From NCBI RefSeq assembly GCF_003660455.1, contig NZ_QZVR01000008.1, forward strand, positions 1 through 64,000: a stretch of 64,000 bases of DNA, in the 5' to 3' direction. The stretch is from Nocardioides ferulae (GTDB taxonomy: Bacteria; Actinomycetota; Actinomycetes; Propionibacteriales; Nocardioidaceae). Below, piece by piece: positions 26,623 to 36,368 of the stretch (its first letter is position 1; each line of letters begins with the position of its first letter). Both the position numbers and the translations under genes were made by a program. The notes beneath the pieces are model-generated. The model worked only from the letters and a program-made list of their open reading frames with translations. It did no database searches and was not told the origin of the DNA.

Positions 26623-27650
26623 GCCGCGGCGCCCGCTGCGATCCGGGGGCGTCGCGCCCACCGCTGCACCGGCGCCTCGACCAGCCGCCAGCTGAGCGCC
26701 GCGGCGACCAGGGTGAGGAGCGCGGCGAGGGGGCCGGCGTGGTCGACGTACGGGCGCAGCCACAGCGTGAGCGGGTAGTTCCACAGGTACGCCGCGTAGG
26801 AGACCGTGCCGAGCCACACCACGGCGCGCAGCGCGGGGTGGGTCACGGTGGTCCAGGTGCGCCAGGCCAGCAGCGCGGCCGCGGTGAGGACGGCGATGGC
26901 CGGGCCTCCTGCCAGGTAGGTGAGGGCGTGACCCCGCAATGGAACCACGCTGAGCACCGCCAGACCGGCCAGGGCCACGGGGGCGGCCCACGCCGGAACG
27001 GTCAGCCGCTCACCCAGCCGTCCACCGTGCAGCCGGGCGGCGCCGCCGACCACGAAGCAGCCTGCCCAGACGGTCGGCAGCGAGTAGGCCAGGTCGGGGT
27101 CCTCGCGCAGCCACCACACGGTCGCCAGGCAGGCGAGCAGGCACAGGGCGGCGCTGAGCGTCAGCGCGGTGCCGAGCCGGCGCCGGGCGAACGCGAGCAC
27201 GAGCACGGTCGGCCAGACCAGGTAGAACTGCTCCTCCAGTGCGAGCGTCCACAGGTGGAACGTGGCGTCGCTGGCGTGGCCGAACGGCAGGTCGGCGGTC
27301 CAGGTGAGCGCGACCAGCACGGTCTTCGCGAGCTGGTCGCGGTCGCCGAGCGGGTCCAACAGCAGCGTCACCAGCACCACCCCGGCGACCAGTGCCAGCA
27401 GGGCCGGCACCAGCCGTTGGGCGCGGCGCAGGTAGAACCGACGCAGGTCGACGCGGCCGTCGCGGTCCAGCTCGTCGACGAGCACGCCGGTGATCAGGTA
27501 GCCCGACAGCGAGAAGAACATCACCACGCCCACCACACCGGCGCCGGGGAACCCCGAGGGCAGCGCGTGGCGCAGCATCACCAGGGCGACGGCGACCCCG
27601 CGCAGCAGGTCGATGCCCTCGACGCGGGGTCTCGTGATCTGGCCGCTCAC
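26619..27650 (-). CDS. Acyltransferase-3 family membrane protein (VanT membrane-domain-like)
   Basis: The 343-aa protein has about ten TM helices and the acyltransferase-3 start EGIDLLRGVAVALVMLRHA with the conserved Arg and His, then FFSLSGYLITGVL, FYLRRAQRLVPAL and HLWTLALEEQFYLVWP. Family members O-acylate extracellular sugars; the same fold also forms the N-terminal membrane half of VanT serine racemases, where it serves L-Ser supply. It lies between a ligase and a kinase gene with 4-nt overlaps on both sides, and the racemase is one gene further up. Either O-acetylation or a split VanT is possible. Confidence 0.85.
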   Translation of the reverse strand: MSGQITRPRVEGIDLLRGVAVALVMLRHALPSGFPGAGVVGVVMFFSLSGYLITGVLVDELDRDGRVDLRRFYLRRAQRLVPALLALVAGVVLVTLLLDPLGDRDQLAKTVLVALTWTADLPFGHASDATFHLWTLALEEQFYLVWPTVLVLAFARRRLGTALTLSAALCLLACLATVWWLREDPDLAYSLPTVWAGCFVVGGAARLHGGRLGERLTVPAWAAPVALAGLAVLSVVPLRGHALTYLAGGPAIAVLTAAALLAWRTWTTVTHPALRAVVWLGTVSYAAYLWNYPLTLWLRPYVDHAGPLAALLTLVAAALSWRLVEAPVQRWARRPRIAAGAAA

Positions 27651-28591
27651 CGGGTGGCGCCGCGGACCAGCTCGTCGAGCAGGTCGGCATAGGGCAGGCC
27701 GGCAGCGGCGAACATGCGCGGCACCTGGGAGTGCTCGGTCATGCCGGGCACCGTGTTCACCTCGCCGAGCACCGGGCCGCGGTCGGTGACGAAGAAGTCC
27801 ACCCGAGCCACCCCGGAGCAGCCCAGCGCCCGGTACGTCGCGACCGCGGCGTCCTCGAGCTCCTTGCGCTCCACGTCGGTCAGGGCGGCGGGCACCCGGA
27901 AGTCGGCGTGACCGCCGTACTTGGCGGCGTGGTCGAACAGCCCGTCGGCGACGATCTCCAGGGCCGGGCTGACCACGAGTGAGCCGTCGGCGCGACGGAG
28001 CACCGCGACGTCGACCTCGCGGCCGGCCACGACGTCCTCGACCAGCGCCCGGGTGTCGATCGCCAGCGCCGCCTCGAGCGCGGGGGCGAGCTCCTCGGCG
28101 CGGGTGACCAGGCTGACGCCGAGGCTGGAGCCGGCGGCGACCGGCTTCACCACGACCGGGTGGTCGAACCGCTCCCCGGCCAGGGTGGCCGCGGTGACGA
28201 GGTGGCCGGGTGCGGTGGCCAGGCCGAGCGAGTGGGCGACCAGCTTGGTCGCCCACTTGTCCATCGCGAGCGCGCCGGCGCCGAGGTCCGAGCCGACGTA
28301 GGGCAGCCCGGCGAGCTCGCACAGGGCGGCCAGGGTGCCGTCCTCGCCGTGCGGTCCGTGCACCATCGGGAACACCACGTCGCAGCTGGTGAGCACGTGC
28401 ACGGCGCCGGGGAGGCCGATCGGCCGGCCGCCGTGGTCGCGCCAGGTGCCGTCGCGGTCGATGGTGAGCCGCACCGCCTCGTAGGCGGCGGGGTCGAGGG
28501 CGTCGGCGACCGAGGCCGCCGAGGCCAGTGAGACGTCGTGCTCGCAGCTCTGGCCGCCGCCGATCACCGCGACCCGGGTCCGGGCGCTCAC
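27647..28591 (-). CDS. ddl: D-alanine--D-alanine (or D-Ala-D-X) ligase
   Basis: A 314-aa ATP-grasp ligase. Residues of the known catalytic triad are present: Glu17 (GGGQSCEHDVS), Ser155/156 (KPVAAGSSLGVS) and Tyr225 in the omega loop (FDHAAKYGG). The end GCSGVARVDFF and EVNTVPGMTEHSQVP is typical. The omega-loop Tyr is retained, as in D-Ala-D-Ala ligases; VanA/B-type depsipeptide ligases lack it. Whether the acceptor is D-Ala or D-Ser cannot be decided. GTG 28591 overlaps the racemase stop. It is probably a second copy, since actinobacterial housekeeping ddl usually sits elsewhere. Confidence 0.9.
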   Translation of the reverse strand: MSARTRVAVIGGGQSCEHDVSLASAASVADALDPAAYEAVRLTIDRDGTWRDHGGRPIGLPGAVHVLTSCDVVFPMVHGPHGEDGTLAALCELAGLPYVGSDLGAGALAMDKWATKLVAHSLGLATAPGHLVTAATLAGERFDHPVVVKPVAAGSSLGVSLVTRAEELAPALEAALAIDTRALVEDVVAGREVDVAVLRRADGSLVVSPALEIVADGLFDHAAKYGGHADFRVPAALTDVERKELEDAAVATYRALGCSGVARVDFFVTDRGPVLGEVNTVPGMTEHSQVPRMFAAAGLPYADLLDELVRGATR

Positions 28592-29739
28592 GACAGGCTC
28601 CGCAGGTGGGCGCCGGCGGTGCGCACCCGCCGGGTGACGCGGTGGCCGAGACCGGTGACGATCTCGTGCTCGATGGTCTCCGCCCACCGGGCCCAGTCGG
28701 CCACCGTCGGCTCCCCGTCGTCGCCGGGGCCGAACAGGGTCACCGTGGCCCCCGGTGCGGGTGGCAGGTCGCCGAGGTCGACGACGAGCTGGTCCATCGA
28801 CAGCCGGCCGACGACCGGGCGGCGGCGGCCGGCGACCAGGACCTCGGCCCGGCCGGATGCGAGGCGCGGCAGCCCGTCGGCGTACCCCAGCGGCACCAGA
28901 CCCAGGTGGGTGCTGGCCGCGGTGACGTGGGCGTGGCCGTAGCCGACCGGCGTGCCGGCCCGGACCCGGCGCACCGTGACCAGTGGTGCGGTCAGCCTCA
29001 TCGGCCGGCGCAGCACGGTCGTGCCGGACGGGTCGATGCCGACCAGGCCGGCGCCGACCCGGCTCATCGTGTGATGGGTGCGTGGGTCGGTCAGCGTGGC
29101 CGCGGTGGCGGCCAGGTGCCGGTGGGCGGGGCGCAGGCCGGCCGCGCGCGCGGTCTCGAGGGCCCAGGCGAAGCGGAGCCGGCCGGCGGGGTTGCAGGGG
29201 TCGCCCGGGTCCTCGGCGCAGCCGAGGTGGCCCATCACGCCGACCACGTCGAGCTCGCCGCGCTGCTCCGCGCGGCGAGCCGAACGGCACAGCTGCGGCC
29301 ACAGTGAGGGCGATGCGCCGTCGCGGGCCATGCCCGCGTCGACGTGCAGGTGCACCCGTGCCCGGCCCGGGGCGGCGGCGACGGCGGCGAGGTGCTCGAG
29401 GCCGGGCACCGCGACGTCGATGCCGTGGGCGACGGCGGTGCCGAAGTCGGCGTCGACCGGGTTCAGCCAGCTCAGCACCGGCGCGGTGAGGCCGGCGTCG
29501 CGCAGTCGCAGTGCCTCGAGCAGGCTGGTGGCCCCCAGCCAGGTGGCCCCGTTGGCCAGAGCGGTGCGGGCGACGTCGAGGGCGCCGTGCCCGAACCCGT
29601 CGGCCTTGACCACGGCCATCAGCTCGCCGGACGCGCGGCCGGCCAGCAGCCGGGTGTTGTCCGCGACGGCGGACAGGTCGATCTCGAGCACCGGCGTGGA
29701 CGCCGTCTCCGGCAGGTCGCGGACCGCGAGCCCGCTCAT
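28588..29739 (-). CDS. alr: Alanine-racemase-fold PLP enzyme, atypical active site
   Basis: A 383-aa fold-type III racemase. PLP Lys45 lies in MAVVKADGFGHG (usual motif KADAYGHG, so Tyr is Phe49), the second catalytic Tyr267 in VGYGHAH, plus RVGAGLVGIDPSG and SMDQLVVDLGDLP. Near the end, where alanine racemases have an Asn-Tyr-Glu triplet, this protein has Glu357-His358-Glu. That Tyr (Tyr354 in Geobacillus Alr) shapes substrate choice and is Asn in VanT serine racemases. Epimerisation of Ala, Ser or another residue is therefore open. It is coupled by 4-nt overlaps to vanX-like and ddl genes. Confidence 0.88.
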   Translation of the reverse strand: MSGLAVRDLPETASTPVLEIDLSAVADNTRLLAGRASGELMAVVKADGFGHGALDVARTALANGATWLGATSLLEALRLRDAGLTAPVLSWLNPVDADFGTAVAHGIDVAVPGLEHLAAVAAAPGRARVHLHVDAGMARDGASPSLWPQLCRSARRAEQRGELDVVGVMGHLGCAEDPGDPCNPAGRLRFAWALETARAAGLRPAHRHLAATAATLTDPRTHHTMSRVGAGLVGIDPSGTTVLRRPMRLTAPLVTVRRVRAGTPVGYGHAHVTAASTHLGLVPLGYADGLPRLASGRAEVLVAGRRRPVVGRLSMDQLVVDLGDLPPAPGATVTLFGPGDDGEPTVADWARWAETIEHEIVTGLGHRVTRRVRTAGAHLRSLS

Positions 29740-30365
29740 GCCGCCCGCTCCGAGCGGCCGGCGTCGACGGGGCCGTAGAGGGCGGCCGGCGCGCCGGTGA
29801 CCAGCGCCCAGTAGCGGTCGCCGTAGCTCCAGTGCCACCACTCGGTCGGGTAGTTCACCAGCCCGACCGTGGTGAGCGCCAGCGCGAGCAGGTCGCGGTT
29901 GGCCCGGGAGGCCGCCGAGACCGGCGCGTCGAAGAAGCACCTGCCGTCGCTCTGCTCGGGGGTCGCGTCGATCGGGGTGCCGAGGTCGAGCTCGCGGCCC
30001 GTCGCGTCGGCCAGGGTCAGGTCGACGGCGGCGCCGGCCACGTGCGGGGCGACCTCCAGCGGGGAGACGAAGCGGCTGGTGAGCACCCGCACCTGCTCGT
30101 CGTCGGCGTCCGGGTGGGCCGCGCGCACCTCGGCGGCGTAGCGCTCGATGATCGCGAGCTGCGAGCGGGGGGAGCGGTGCCCCTCGACGACGCGCAGCCG
30201 CAGCCCGGCCGGAAGGGTGCGATCGGCCAGCACGAGCCGGTCGGCGAGGCTGCGGCGGACCAGGGCGCCGAGGGGGGCGAGAGCGTCCGGCACCCGGACC
30301 AGCGGCTCGCCGGACTCGTGCACCGGCACCGCCGAGACCCGGGGGTCGGCGAGGAGGATCGTCAT
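29736..30365 (-). CDS. vanX: VanX-type D-Ala-D-Ala dipeptidase (M15D)
   Basis: The 209-aa protein is close to VanX (202 aa) in length and keeps all active-site residues with matching spacing: Arg64 (EGHRSP), zinc ligands His108 and Asp115 (PHVAGAAVDLTL), catalytic Glu175 and ligand His178 (EWWHW). No signal peptide is present, so it should act in the cytoplasm, destroying D-Ala-D-Ala made by the housekeeping ligase so that an altered precursor prevails. It is the first gene of the six-gene operon, with a TAGCGT box 7 nt before ATG 30365. Confidence 0.88.
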   Translation of the reverse strand: MTILLADPRVSAVPVHESGEPLVRVPDALAPLGALVRRSLADRLVLADRTLPAGLRLRVVEGHRSPRSQLAIIERYAAEVRAAHPDADDEQVRVLTSRFVSPLEVAPHVAGAAVDLTLADATGRELDLGTPIDATPEQSDGRCFFDAPVSAASRANRDLLALALTTVGLVNYPTEWWHWSYGDRYWALVTGAPAALYGPVDAGRSERAA

Positions 30366-30372
30366 GTCCCCG

Positions 30373-30378
30373 ACGCTA
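30373..30378 (-). promoter_or_regulatory. -10 box TAGCGT of the van-like operon, leaderless type
   Basis: On the minus strand TAGCGT ends 7 nt before ATG 30365. The 90-bp gap to the next gene upstream would have to hold the whole promoter and any regulator site. Confidence 0.5.
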
Positions 30379-30455
30379 GGAAGGCCGGGCCCTCGTCCGC
30401 CTCCACCGCAGGTGCCGGTCGGCTGGCCTCAGGTGCCGAGCGCTCGACCCGGGGG

Positions 30456-30911
30456 CTACTCCCCGCGCACCCGGCCCCGCAACGACTTGGTCTGCGCCCG
30501 CTGGCGCTTGGACTCCAGCCGCCGGCGTTGGGAGCCACGCGTGGGCTTGGTGGGGCGCCGCGCCGGCGGCGGTGGTGCGAGCGCGGTGCGGAGCAGCCCG
30601 GCGAGCCGCTCTCGCGCCGCGACCCGGTTGCGGTGCTGGGAGCGGTGCTCGGAGGCCACCACGACGACCGACCCGTCGACCAGGCGGCCGGCCAGGTTGC
30701 GCAGCGCCCGGTCCCGCTGCGCGGGGCTCAGCGCCGACGACGCGCGCACGTCGTACACCAGCTCCACCCGGCTGTCGGCGGTGTTGACCGACTGACCGCC
30801 GGGGCCGGGGGAGCGCGAGAAGCGTTCGGTGAGCTCGGCGGCGGGCACCGAGAGGCCGGTCGGCAGCCCCGGTCCCGGTGGCACCTGCAGGTCGTCTCCG
30901 GGGCGGCTCAC
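30456..30911 (-). CDS. arfB: Alternative ribosome-rescue peptidyl-tRNA hydrolase ArfB
   Basis: A 151-aa class I release-factor-like protein with the GGQ motif (SPGPGGQSVNTADSRVEL, GGQ at 38-40) and a basic C-terminal tail (RRRLESKRQRAQTKSLRGR) that enters the mRNA channel of stalled ribosomes. It hydrolyses peptidyl-tRNA on non-stop complexes. GTG 30911 start. It follows the CoA-binding-protein gene by 28 bp on the same strand. Confidence 0.92.
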   Translation of the reverse strand: MSRPGDDLQVPPGPGLPTGLSVPAAELTERFSRSPGPGGQSVNTADSRVELVYDVRASSALSPAQRDRALRNLAGRLVDGSVVVVASEHRSQHRNRVAARERLAGLLRTALAPPPPARRPTKPTRGSQRRRLESKRQRAQTKSLRGRVRGE

Positions 30912-30939
30912 GGGGCCGAGCCTGCCACTCCGGGCGGGC

Positions 30940-31350
30940 TCAGCGGTGGCGGCGCCACTCGATCGCGGGACAGGTGTCCATGACCATCGGCACGCCCGCC
31001 TCGGTGGTGCGGCGGAAGGCGTCCTCGTCGACGACGCCCAGCTGGAACCAGACGCCCTTCGCCCCGACCGAGACCGCCTCGTCGGCGAACTGCCCGGCCG
31101 CCTCGGAGCGGCGGAACACGTCGACGACGTCGATGGCGAACGGCACCTCGGCCAGGGTGCGGTAGCCCTGCTCGCCGAGCACCGTCGGCGCCGACGGGTG
31201 CACGGGGACGATCCGCTTGCCGCGCGACTGCAGCAGCTCGGCGATGGAGTACGCCGTGCGGCCGGGGTCGCCGGAGAGGCCGACGACCGCCCACGTCTCG
31301 CAGTCGTCGAGCATGAACCGCACCGCCTCGGGGTCCTGCCAGCCGGCCAT
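30940..31350 (-). CDS. CoA-binding domain protein (YccU type)
   Basis: A 136-aa Rossmann-fold CoA-binding protein: WAVVGLSGDPGRTAYSIAELLQSRG, IVPVHPSA, and AKGVWFQLGVVDEDAF near the C-terminus. Such single-domain proteins resemble the CoA-binding part of succinyl-CoA synthetase; their physiological role is unknown. ATG 31350 has AGGAAGGA upstream; a longer frame from 31485 lacks such a site. Confidence 0.88.
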   Translation of the reverse strand: MAGWQDPEAVRFMLDDCETWAVVGLSGDPGRTAYSIAELLQSRGKRIVPVHPSAPTVLGEQGYRTLAEVPFAIDVVDVFRRSEAAGQFADEAVSVGAKGVWFQLGVVDEDAFRRTTEAGVPMVMDTCPAIEWRRHR

Positions 31351-31603
31351 CGCGGAGTCCTTCCTGGTCGCGGGAGAGCGGGCGAGGGCCCGCACCGCCA
31401 CTGTAGGCAAACCGGTCCAGACCTCCGCATGGCCCGGGTGCGAGTCCGCCGTGGGCGGCCCCACCCGCGCGCTCGATTCGGTCACGGGGCGGGTTCCGGC
31501 GTGGCAGGGTGAGGCCGCGCTGCTGGGGAGGCAGCGCCAGACCCCGGTCCATCAGTCTGCTGGACCGCGGGAGATCACTCGTACCTGGGAGGGAACGACC
31601 CCT

Positions 31604-32473
31604 ATGAAGAACACCCGCCTCACGCGTCTGGCCGCCACCGGCGCGGCCACCGCGCTGGCCGCCGCCGCCCTGGTCGGCGGCACCGGCACCGCCGCGAACG
31701 CCACCATGACCGGCTCTGCCACCTACGACTGCCCCACCGGCCTGCCGCTGCCGGGCCTGGAGACCCTGCAGATCCCGGTGTCGGTGACCACCGACAGCTT
31801 CGACGGCCCCTTCCTCGCCGGTGACGAGGCGACCGGAGTGAACGACGTGACCGCCGTGCTCGACCTGCCCCAGAACCTGGTCGGCGCCGCCGTCGGGATG
31901 CTCGGCATCACCCAGCTGGGCGCGCAGCTCACCGACTTCCACCTCTGGCTCGGCGAGGGCGGGCAGGCTGTCGAAGGGCTCTCCGCGCCGCTCACCGCCA
32001 TCCCGGGCCCTGGGGCGCTCCCGCTCACGGCGACCGGCAGCCTGGCCAGCCTGGTCACCCCGAACGCCGCGGGCACCTTCCCGGTCTCGCTCCCGCGGGA
32101 GTTCACGCTCGTGCCCGCCAGTGCCCCGGTCGACCTGCCCGTGGGATCGATGACCTGCACCCTGTCCGAGGGCAGCGATCCGGTCATCGGCGAGGTCGAG
32201 GTGCGCAAGCAGAGCTCGACGATCAAGGGCCGCACGGTGGAGACCAAGAAGGGCCACAAGGCGATCGCGACCGTCGCGCGGCAGCACGGCGGTGACGTCT
32301 TCGGCAAGGTCGTGGCGAAGCTGGGCAAGAAGAAGGTCGGCGCCAAGGCCGTGACCCGGAGCGGCAAGGCCGTGTTCGCCCTTCCGAAGTCGGCACACGG
32401 CAAGACGCTGACGCTCATCTACAAGGGCGACAGCGGCACCGAGGGTGCCAAGACCTCGGTCAAGGTCAAGTGA
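31604..32473 (+). CDS. Secreted protein with DUF6801-like and Ig-like regions
   Basis: The 289-aa product has a signal peptide (MKNTRLTRL, Ala-rich core, cleavage near residue 33). The first half carries a beta-sandwich-like region with two cysteines ([11 protein letters not shown] and SMTCTLSEG), resembling DUF6801 of actinobacteria. The C-terminal 90 residues are Lys-rich and Ig-like ([14 protein letters not shown]...[12 protein letters not shown]). It is probably exported and surface-associated; function unknown. ATG 31604 has GGGAGGGA upstream, and a strong terminator follows. The 250 bp before the start contain no gene. Confidence 0.75.
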   Translation: MKNTRLTRLAATGAATALAAAALVGGTGTAANATMTGSATYDCPTGLPLPGLETLQIPVSVTTDSFDGPFLAGDEATGVNDVTAVLDLPQNLVGAAVGMLGITQLGAQLTDFHLWLGEGGQAVEGLSAPLTAIPGPGALPLTATGSLASLVTPNAAGTFPVSLPREFTLVPASAPVDLPVGSMTCTLSEGSDPVIGEVEVRKQSSTIKGRTVETKKGHKAIATVARQHGGDVFGKVVAKLGKKKVGAKAVTRSGKAVFALPKSAHGKTLTLIYKGDSGTEGAKTSVKVK

Positions 32474-32500
32474 GCTCTCACCGCTGAGCAGGACCCATGC

Positions 32501-32534
32501 GACGCCCGGCCGGGGCCTGTCCCGGCCGGGCGTC
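32501..32534 (+). terminator. Strong intrinsic-type terminator hairpin
   Basis: A perfect 14-bp stem GACGCCCGGCCGGG (32501-32514) with its complement (32521-32534) around a 6-nt loop lies 27 bp after the secreted-protein stop. No T-tract follows. Confidence 0.8.
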
Positions 32535-32554
32535 GCTGCGCCCTTACCGAAAAG

Positions 32555-32560
32555 TAGGAT
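32555..32560 (+). promoter_or_regulatory. -10 box TAGGAT, leaderless type
   Basis: TAGGAT ends 7 nt before ATG 32568 and thereby fixes the start of the acyl-CoA dehydrogenase. Confidence 0.5.
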
Positions 32561-32567
32561 CGGCCTC

Positions 32568-33740
<1,173 letters not shown>

Positions 33741-33914
33741 GCCTCCTGCGCCGTGCCGCCCTGGGTGGCGTCGTCCGGCTCCCAGCGCAGCAGGTCTCCG
33801 GGCTGGCACTGCAGCACCTCGCACAGCGCGGCCAGCGTCGTGAACCGCACCGCCTTCGCCCGCCCGTTCTTGAGCACGGCCAGGTTGGCGGGCGAGATGC
33901 CGTGGCCGCGCCGG

Positions 33915-35822
33915 TCAGCCCGCTCGCCGCGGCAGCCAGGGGATGGTCACCCGCGACGGGAAGCGGTCGGAGGTGTGCAGGGTCAGCGCGGTGAGGCTGC
34001 CGGGCAGGTCCGGCAGCGAGGGCAGCAGGTGCGGCACGTCGAAGGCCTGGACCGCGATCCGCAGCCGGTGGCCGGGCCGGATCCTCGCGCCCGTCGGGAA
34101 GACCTCGACGTCGACGGGGACCACCCTGCCCGGTGCCGGGGCGCGCGAGGCGCGGGTGAACGGGTGGTAGGGCTGGAGGATCTCGCCGTCGAGGTAGCGG
34201 GTGCGGGAGCGGTCGAGCCGGCGCTGCTCGACCAGCTGCCAGCCGCCGCTGAGCCGGGTGACCTGGCCGGACGGGGCGACGTCGGAGATCGACACCGAGA
34301 GCATGCCGCCGCCGATGGGGCTGGAGGTGAACAGGCGCGCGTTCACCGGCCCCGCGAACCGGACCGCGCGCTTGAGCGGCCGCGTCTCGTAGACGATGCC
34401 GGTGAGGTCGTTGAGCGCGTTGTCGGAGAAGCAGGGCAGGTCCTCGGCGAGCAGCGCCGGGATGCCCGCCGTCCACTGGCTCGCGGAGCGGGTGCAGAGC
34501 CCGGAGACCGGGACGGGCGGCACCTGCGCCGTGCCCGGCGCGGCCCTCCCCGTGGTCAGCAGGCCCGGGGCGAGCGCGGTCGTCGCATCGCCCGACAGCC
34601 GATAGCTGCGGGCGCGGGCGCGGTCGTCGATCCAGCTGCGCTGGGTGCGCCACGCGCCGGATCCGTTCTCGTAGTAGGTGACCGGGGCGATCTCGCCGAG
34701 CCGGGTGCCGCGGTCGTCGCGCAGCCAGCGGTCGAACCAGCGCAGCTGCAGCTCCGAGAGCGTGCCGTGGCCGGCCTGCGCGAGGTCGGTGCCCTGCGAA
34801 CCCTCGAGGTGGTTCCACGGGCCCACGATCAGCCTCGACGCGACGCCGCGCTCCTGCAGTGCCTCGAACAGCAGTGGCGTGCCGCGCTGGAACAGGTCCT
34901 GCTGCCCGGCGATCAGGAAGGTCGGCACGTCGACCCGGTCGATCACCTCCAGCGGTGAGCGGGTGCGGTAGAACTGCCCGTCGTGCGCAGCGTCGCCGCC
35001 GAGCAGCGCGTCGAGGAGCAGGGGAGCGGTGAAGGTCGCCGCGCCGTAGATGTGTGAGAGCAGCGCGCCGAGACCCGACTCCGGGTCCGTCGCGGTCACC
35101 GCCGGCGGGATGACGCCGGTGGTGGTCACCAGCCCCATCCACAGCGGGATGAACCCGACGTCGACCTGGCCCCCGGAGGCGACCACGTCGCGGTAGACGT
35201 CGCCGGCCGGCACCTGCGGGAAGATCGCCTCCAGGCCCTTCGGCTCGAGTGCCGCGGTGAAGAGCTGGTTGATGCCCATGTACGACGGTCCGCGCATGCC
35301 CACCCGGCCGTTGCTCCACGGCCGCTCGCGGGAGGCCGCCCACTCGACGACCTCCTTGCCGTCGAGCTGCTCGCGCTCGCCGAAGGCGTCCCACGTGCCC
35401 TCGGAGCTGCCGGTGCCCCGGGCATCGACGGTGAGCGAGGCGTAGCCGCGGCTGACCAAGTAGTCCGGCTCGTCCTCGCCGAGGGCGGCGCCCAGCACCG
35501 TCTTGTTGTAGGCGGTGATCGTGACCAGCACCGGGAACCGGCCGGTCGCCGCCTGTCCGTCCTCGCCGGCCGGCAGCACCAGGTCGCCGCGCAGCACGGT
35601 GCCGTCGGACATCGGGATGGCCAGGTCGGTGCGGGCCACGGTGGCCGGGTACGTCGCGGGGCGGGGTTGCCAACCGCCCGTCTGCGGCTCCACGGCCGCG
35701 GCAGTCACTGGCGTCGGGGTCGCCGCGGCCGCCGGGGCGGACGCGGTCGCGGGGGCCGCGGTGGCCGCGAACGCGAGTGAGACGAGCAGGGCGGTGATGC
35801 GGCGGCGTACGCGGTGCCTCAC
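33915..35822 (-). CDS. Secreted CocE/NonD-family S15-type hydrolase
   Basis: A 635-aa exported hydrolase: signal peptide in the first 30 residues (VRHRVRRRITALLVSLAF, Ala-rich), X-Pro dipeptidyl-peptidase S15 alpha/beta-hydrolase core with nucleophile Ser in MRGPSYMG, acid near QQDLFQRGTP, and His in GPWNHLEG. A C-terminal jelly-roll domain (about 400-630) completes the CocE plan. Relatives hydrolyse acyl esters, glutaryl-7-ACA or cocaine; the natural substrate is not readable. GTG 35822 with GAGGA upstream is preferred to 35864. The 3' end abuts the HTH remnant. Confidence 0.88.
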   Translation of the reverse strand: MRHRVRRRITALLVSLAFAATAAPATASAPAAAATPTPVTAAAVEPQTGGWQPRPATYPATVARTDLAIPMSDGTVLRGDLVLPAGEDGQAATGRFPVLVTITAYNKTVLGAALGEDEPDYLVSRGYASLTVDARGTGSSEGTWDAFGEREQLDGKEVVEWAASRERPWSNGRVGMRGPSYMGINQLFTAALEPKGLEAIFPQVPAGDVYRDVVASGGQVDVGFIPLWMGLVTTTGVIPPAVTATDPESGLGALLSHIYGAATFTAPLLLDALLGGDAAHDGQFYRTRSPLEVIDRVDVPTFLIAGQQDLFQRGTPLLFEALQERGVASRLIVGPWNHLEGSQGTDLAQAGHGTLSELQLRWFDRWLRDDRGTRLGEIAPVTYYENGSGAWRTQRSWIDDRARARSYRLSGDATTALAPGLLTTGRAAPGTAQVPPVPVSGLCTRSASQWTAGIPALLAEDLPCFSDNALNDLTGIVYETRPLKRAVRFAGPVNARLFTSSPIGGGMLSVSISDVAPSGQVTRLSGGWQLVEQRRLDRSRTRYLDGEILQPYHPFTRASRAPAPGRVVPVDVEVFPTGARIRPGHRLRIAVQAFDVPHLLPSLPDLPGSLTALTLHTSDRFPSRVTIPWLPRRAG

Positions 35823-35942
35823 GGCGGGGTCCTCATCGATCGGCGACGGTGGTCCCCGGAACAACGGCCGAGACGGTCCCCGGTTACCGCGTCGGCCGCC
35901 GGCGGCTACCCCGTTCGCGCCGGAGCGCGCCGCCCGGGCGCG

Positions 35943-36368
35943 TCAGCGAGGGCGGGGGACCCGCAGCTCGGCGGTGATCCGGGTGCCCCGGGTGGGATCG
36001 ACCTGCCAGCTGTCGGTGATGTAGTCGACGATGGCCAGACCGCGGCCGTGCGACTCGGTGGTGGTGAGCGGCAGCGGGGCGAGGGTGTCGACACCGCCCC
36101 CGTCGCAGACCACGATCACCACCCGGTCGGGGTGTCCGGTCCAGCTGACGGCCAGACCTCCGCTCGCGTCGGGCTGTCCGTGCAGGACCCCGTTGGTCAC
36201 CAGCTCGGTCACCACCAGGGCCGCGTCGTTGATCAGCGGCTCCGGGTAGCCGGCCGTCTGCAGGTCGGCCACGAGCTCCCGACGTGCCGCCGGTGCGCTC
36301 GCGGTCGCGAAAGGCAGCCGCAGCTGCACCTCGTGTCCGTGCACCTGTGCCTCCTCGTCGCTGGTCAT
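35943..36368 (-). CDS. RsbW-like anti-sigma factor, HATPase kinase
   Basis: The 141-aa protein is a compact GHKL ATPase of the RsbW/SpoIIAB type: NDAALVVTELVTNGVLHG (N-box), VVCDGGGVD (G1 box) and ESHGRGLAIVDYITDSW (G2 box). Family members bind SigB/SigF-type sigma factors and phosphorylate an anti-anti-sigma partner. No STAS antagonist gene adjoins it. A GTTT-N16-GGGTAT promoter lies 73 bp upstream, so it is probably transcribed by the kind of sigma factor it inhibits; one such factor is encoded at 41.1 kb. Confidence 0.85.
   Translation of the reverse strand: MTSDEEAQVHGHEVQLRLPFATASAPAARRELVADLQTAGYPEPLINDAALVVTELVTNGVLHGQPDASGGLAVSWTGHPDRVVIVVCDGGGVDTLAPLPLTTTESHGRGLAIVDYITDSWQVDPTRGTRITAELRVPRPR

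Noticed and set aside
33915..33946. HTH remnant as the C-terminus of a fusion with the hydrolase
   Set aside because: The two frames differ: the hydrolase ends at its own TGA (33915-33917), while the HTH frame is closed upstream by TGA at 33947-33949.
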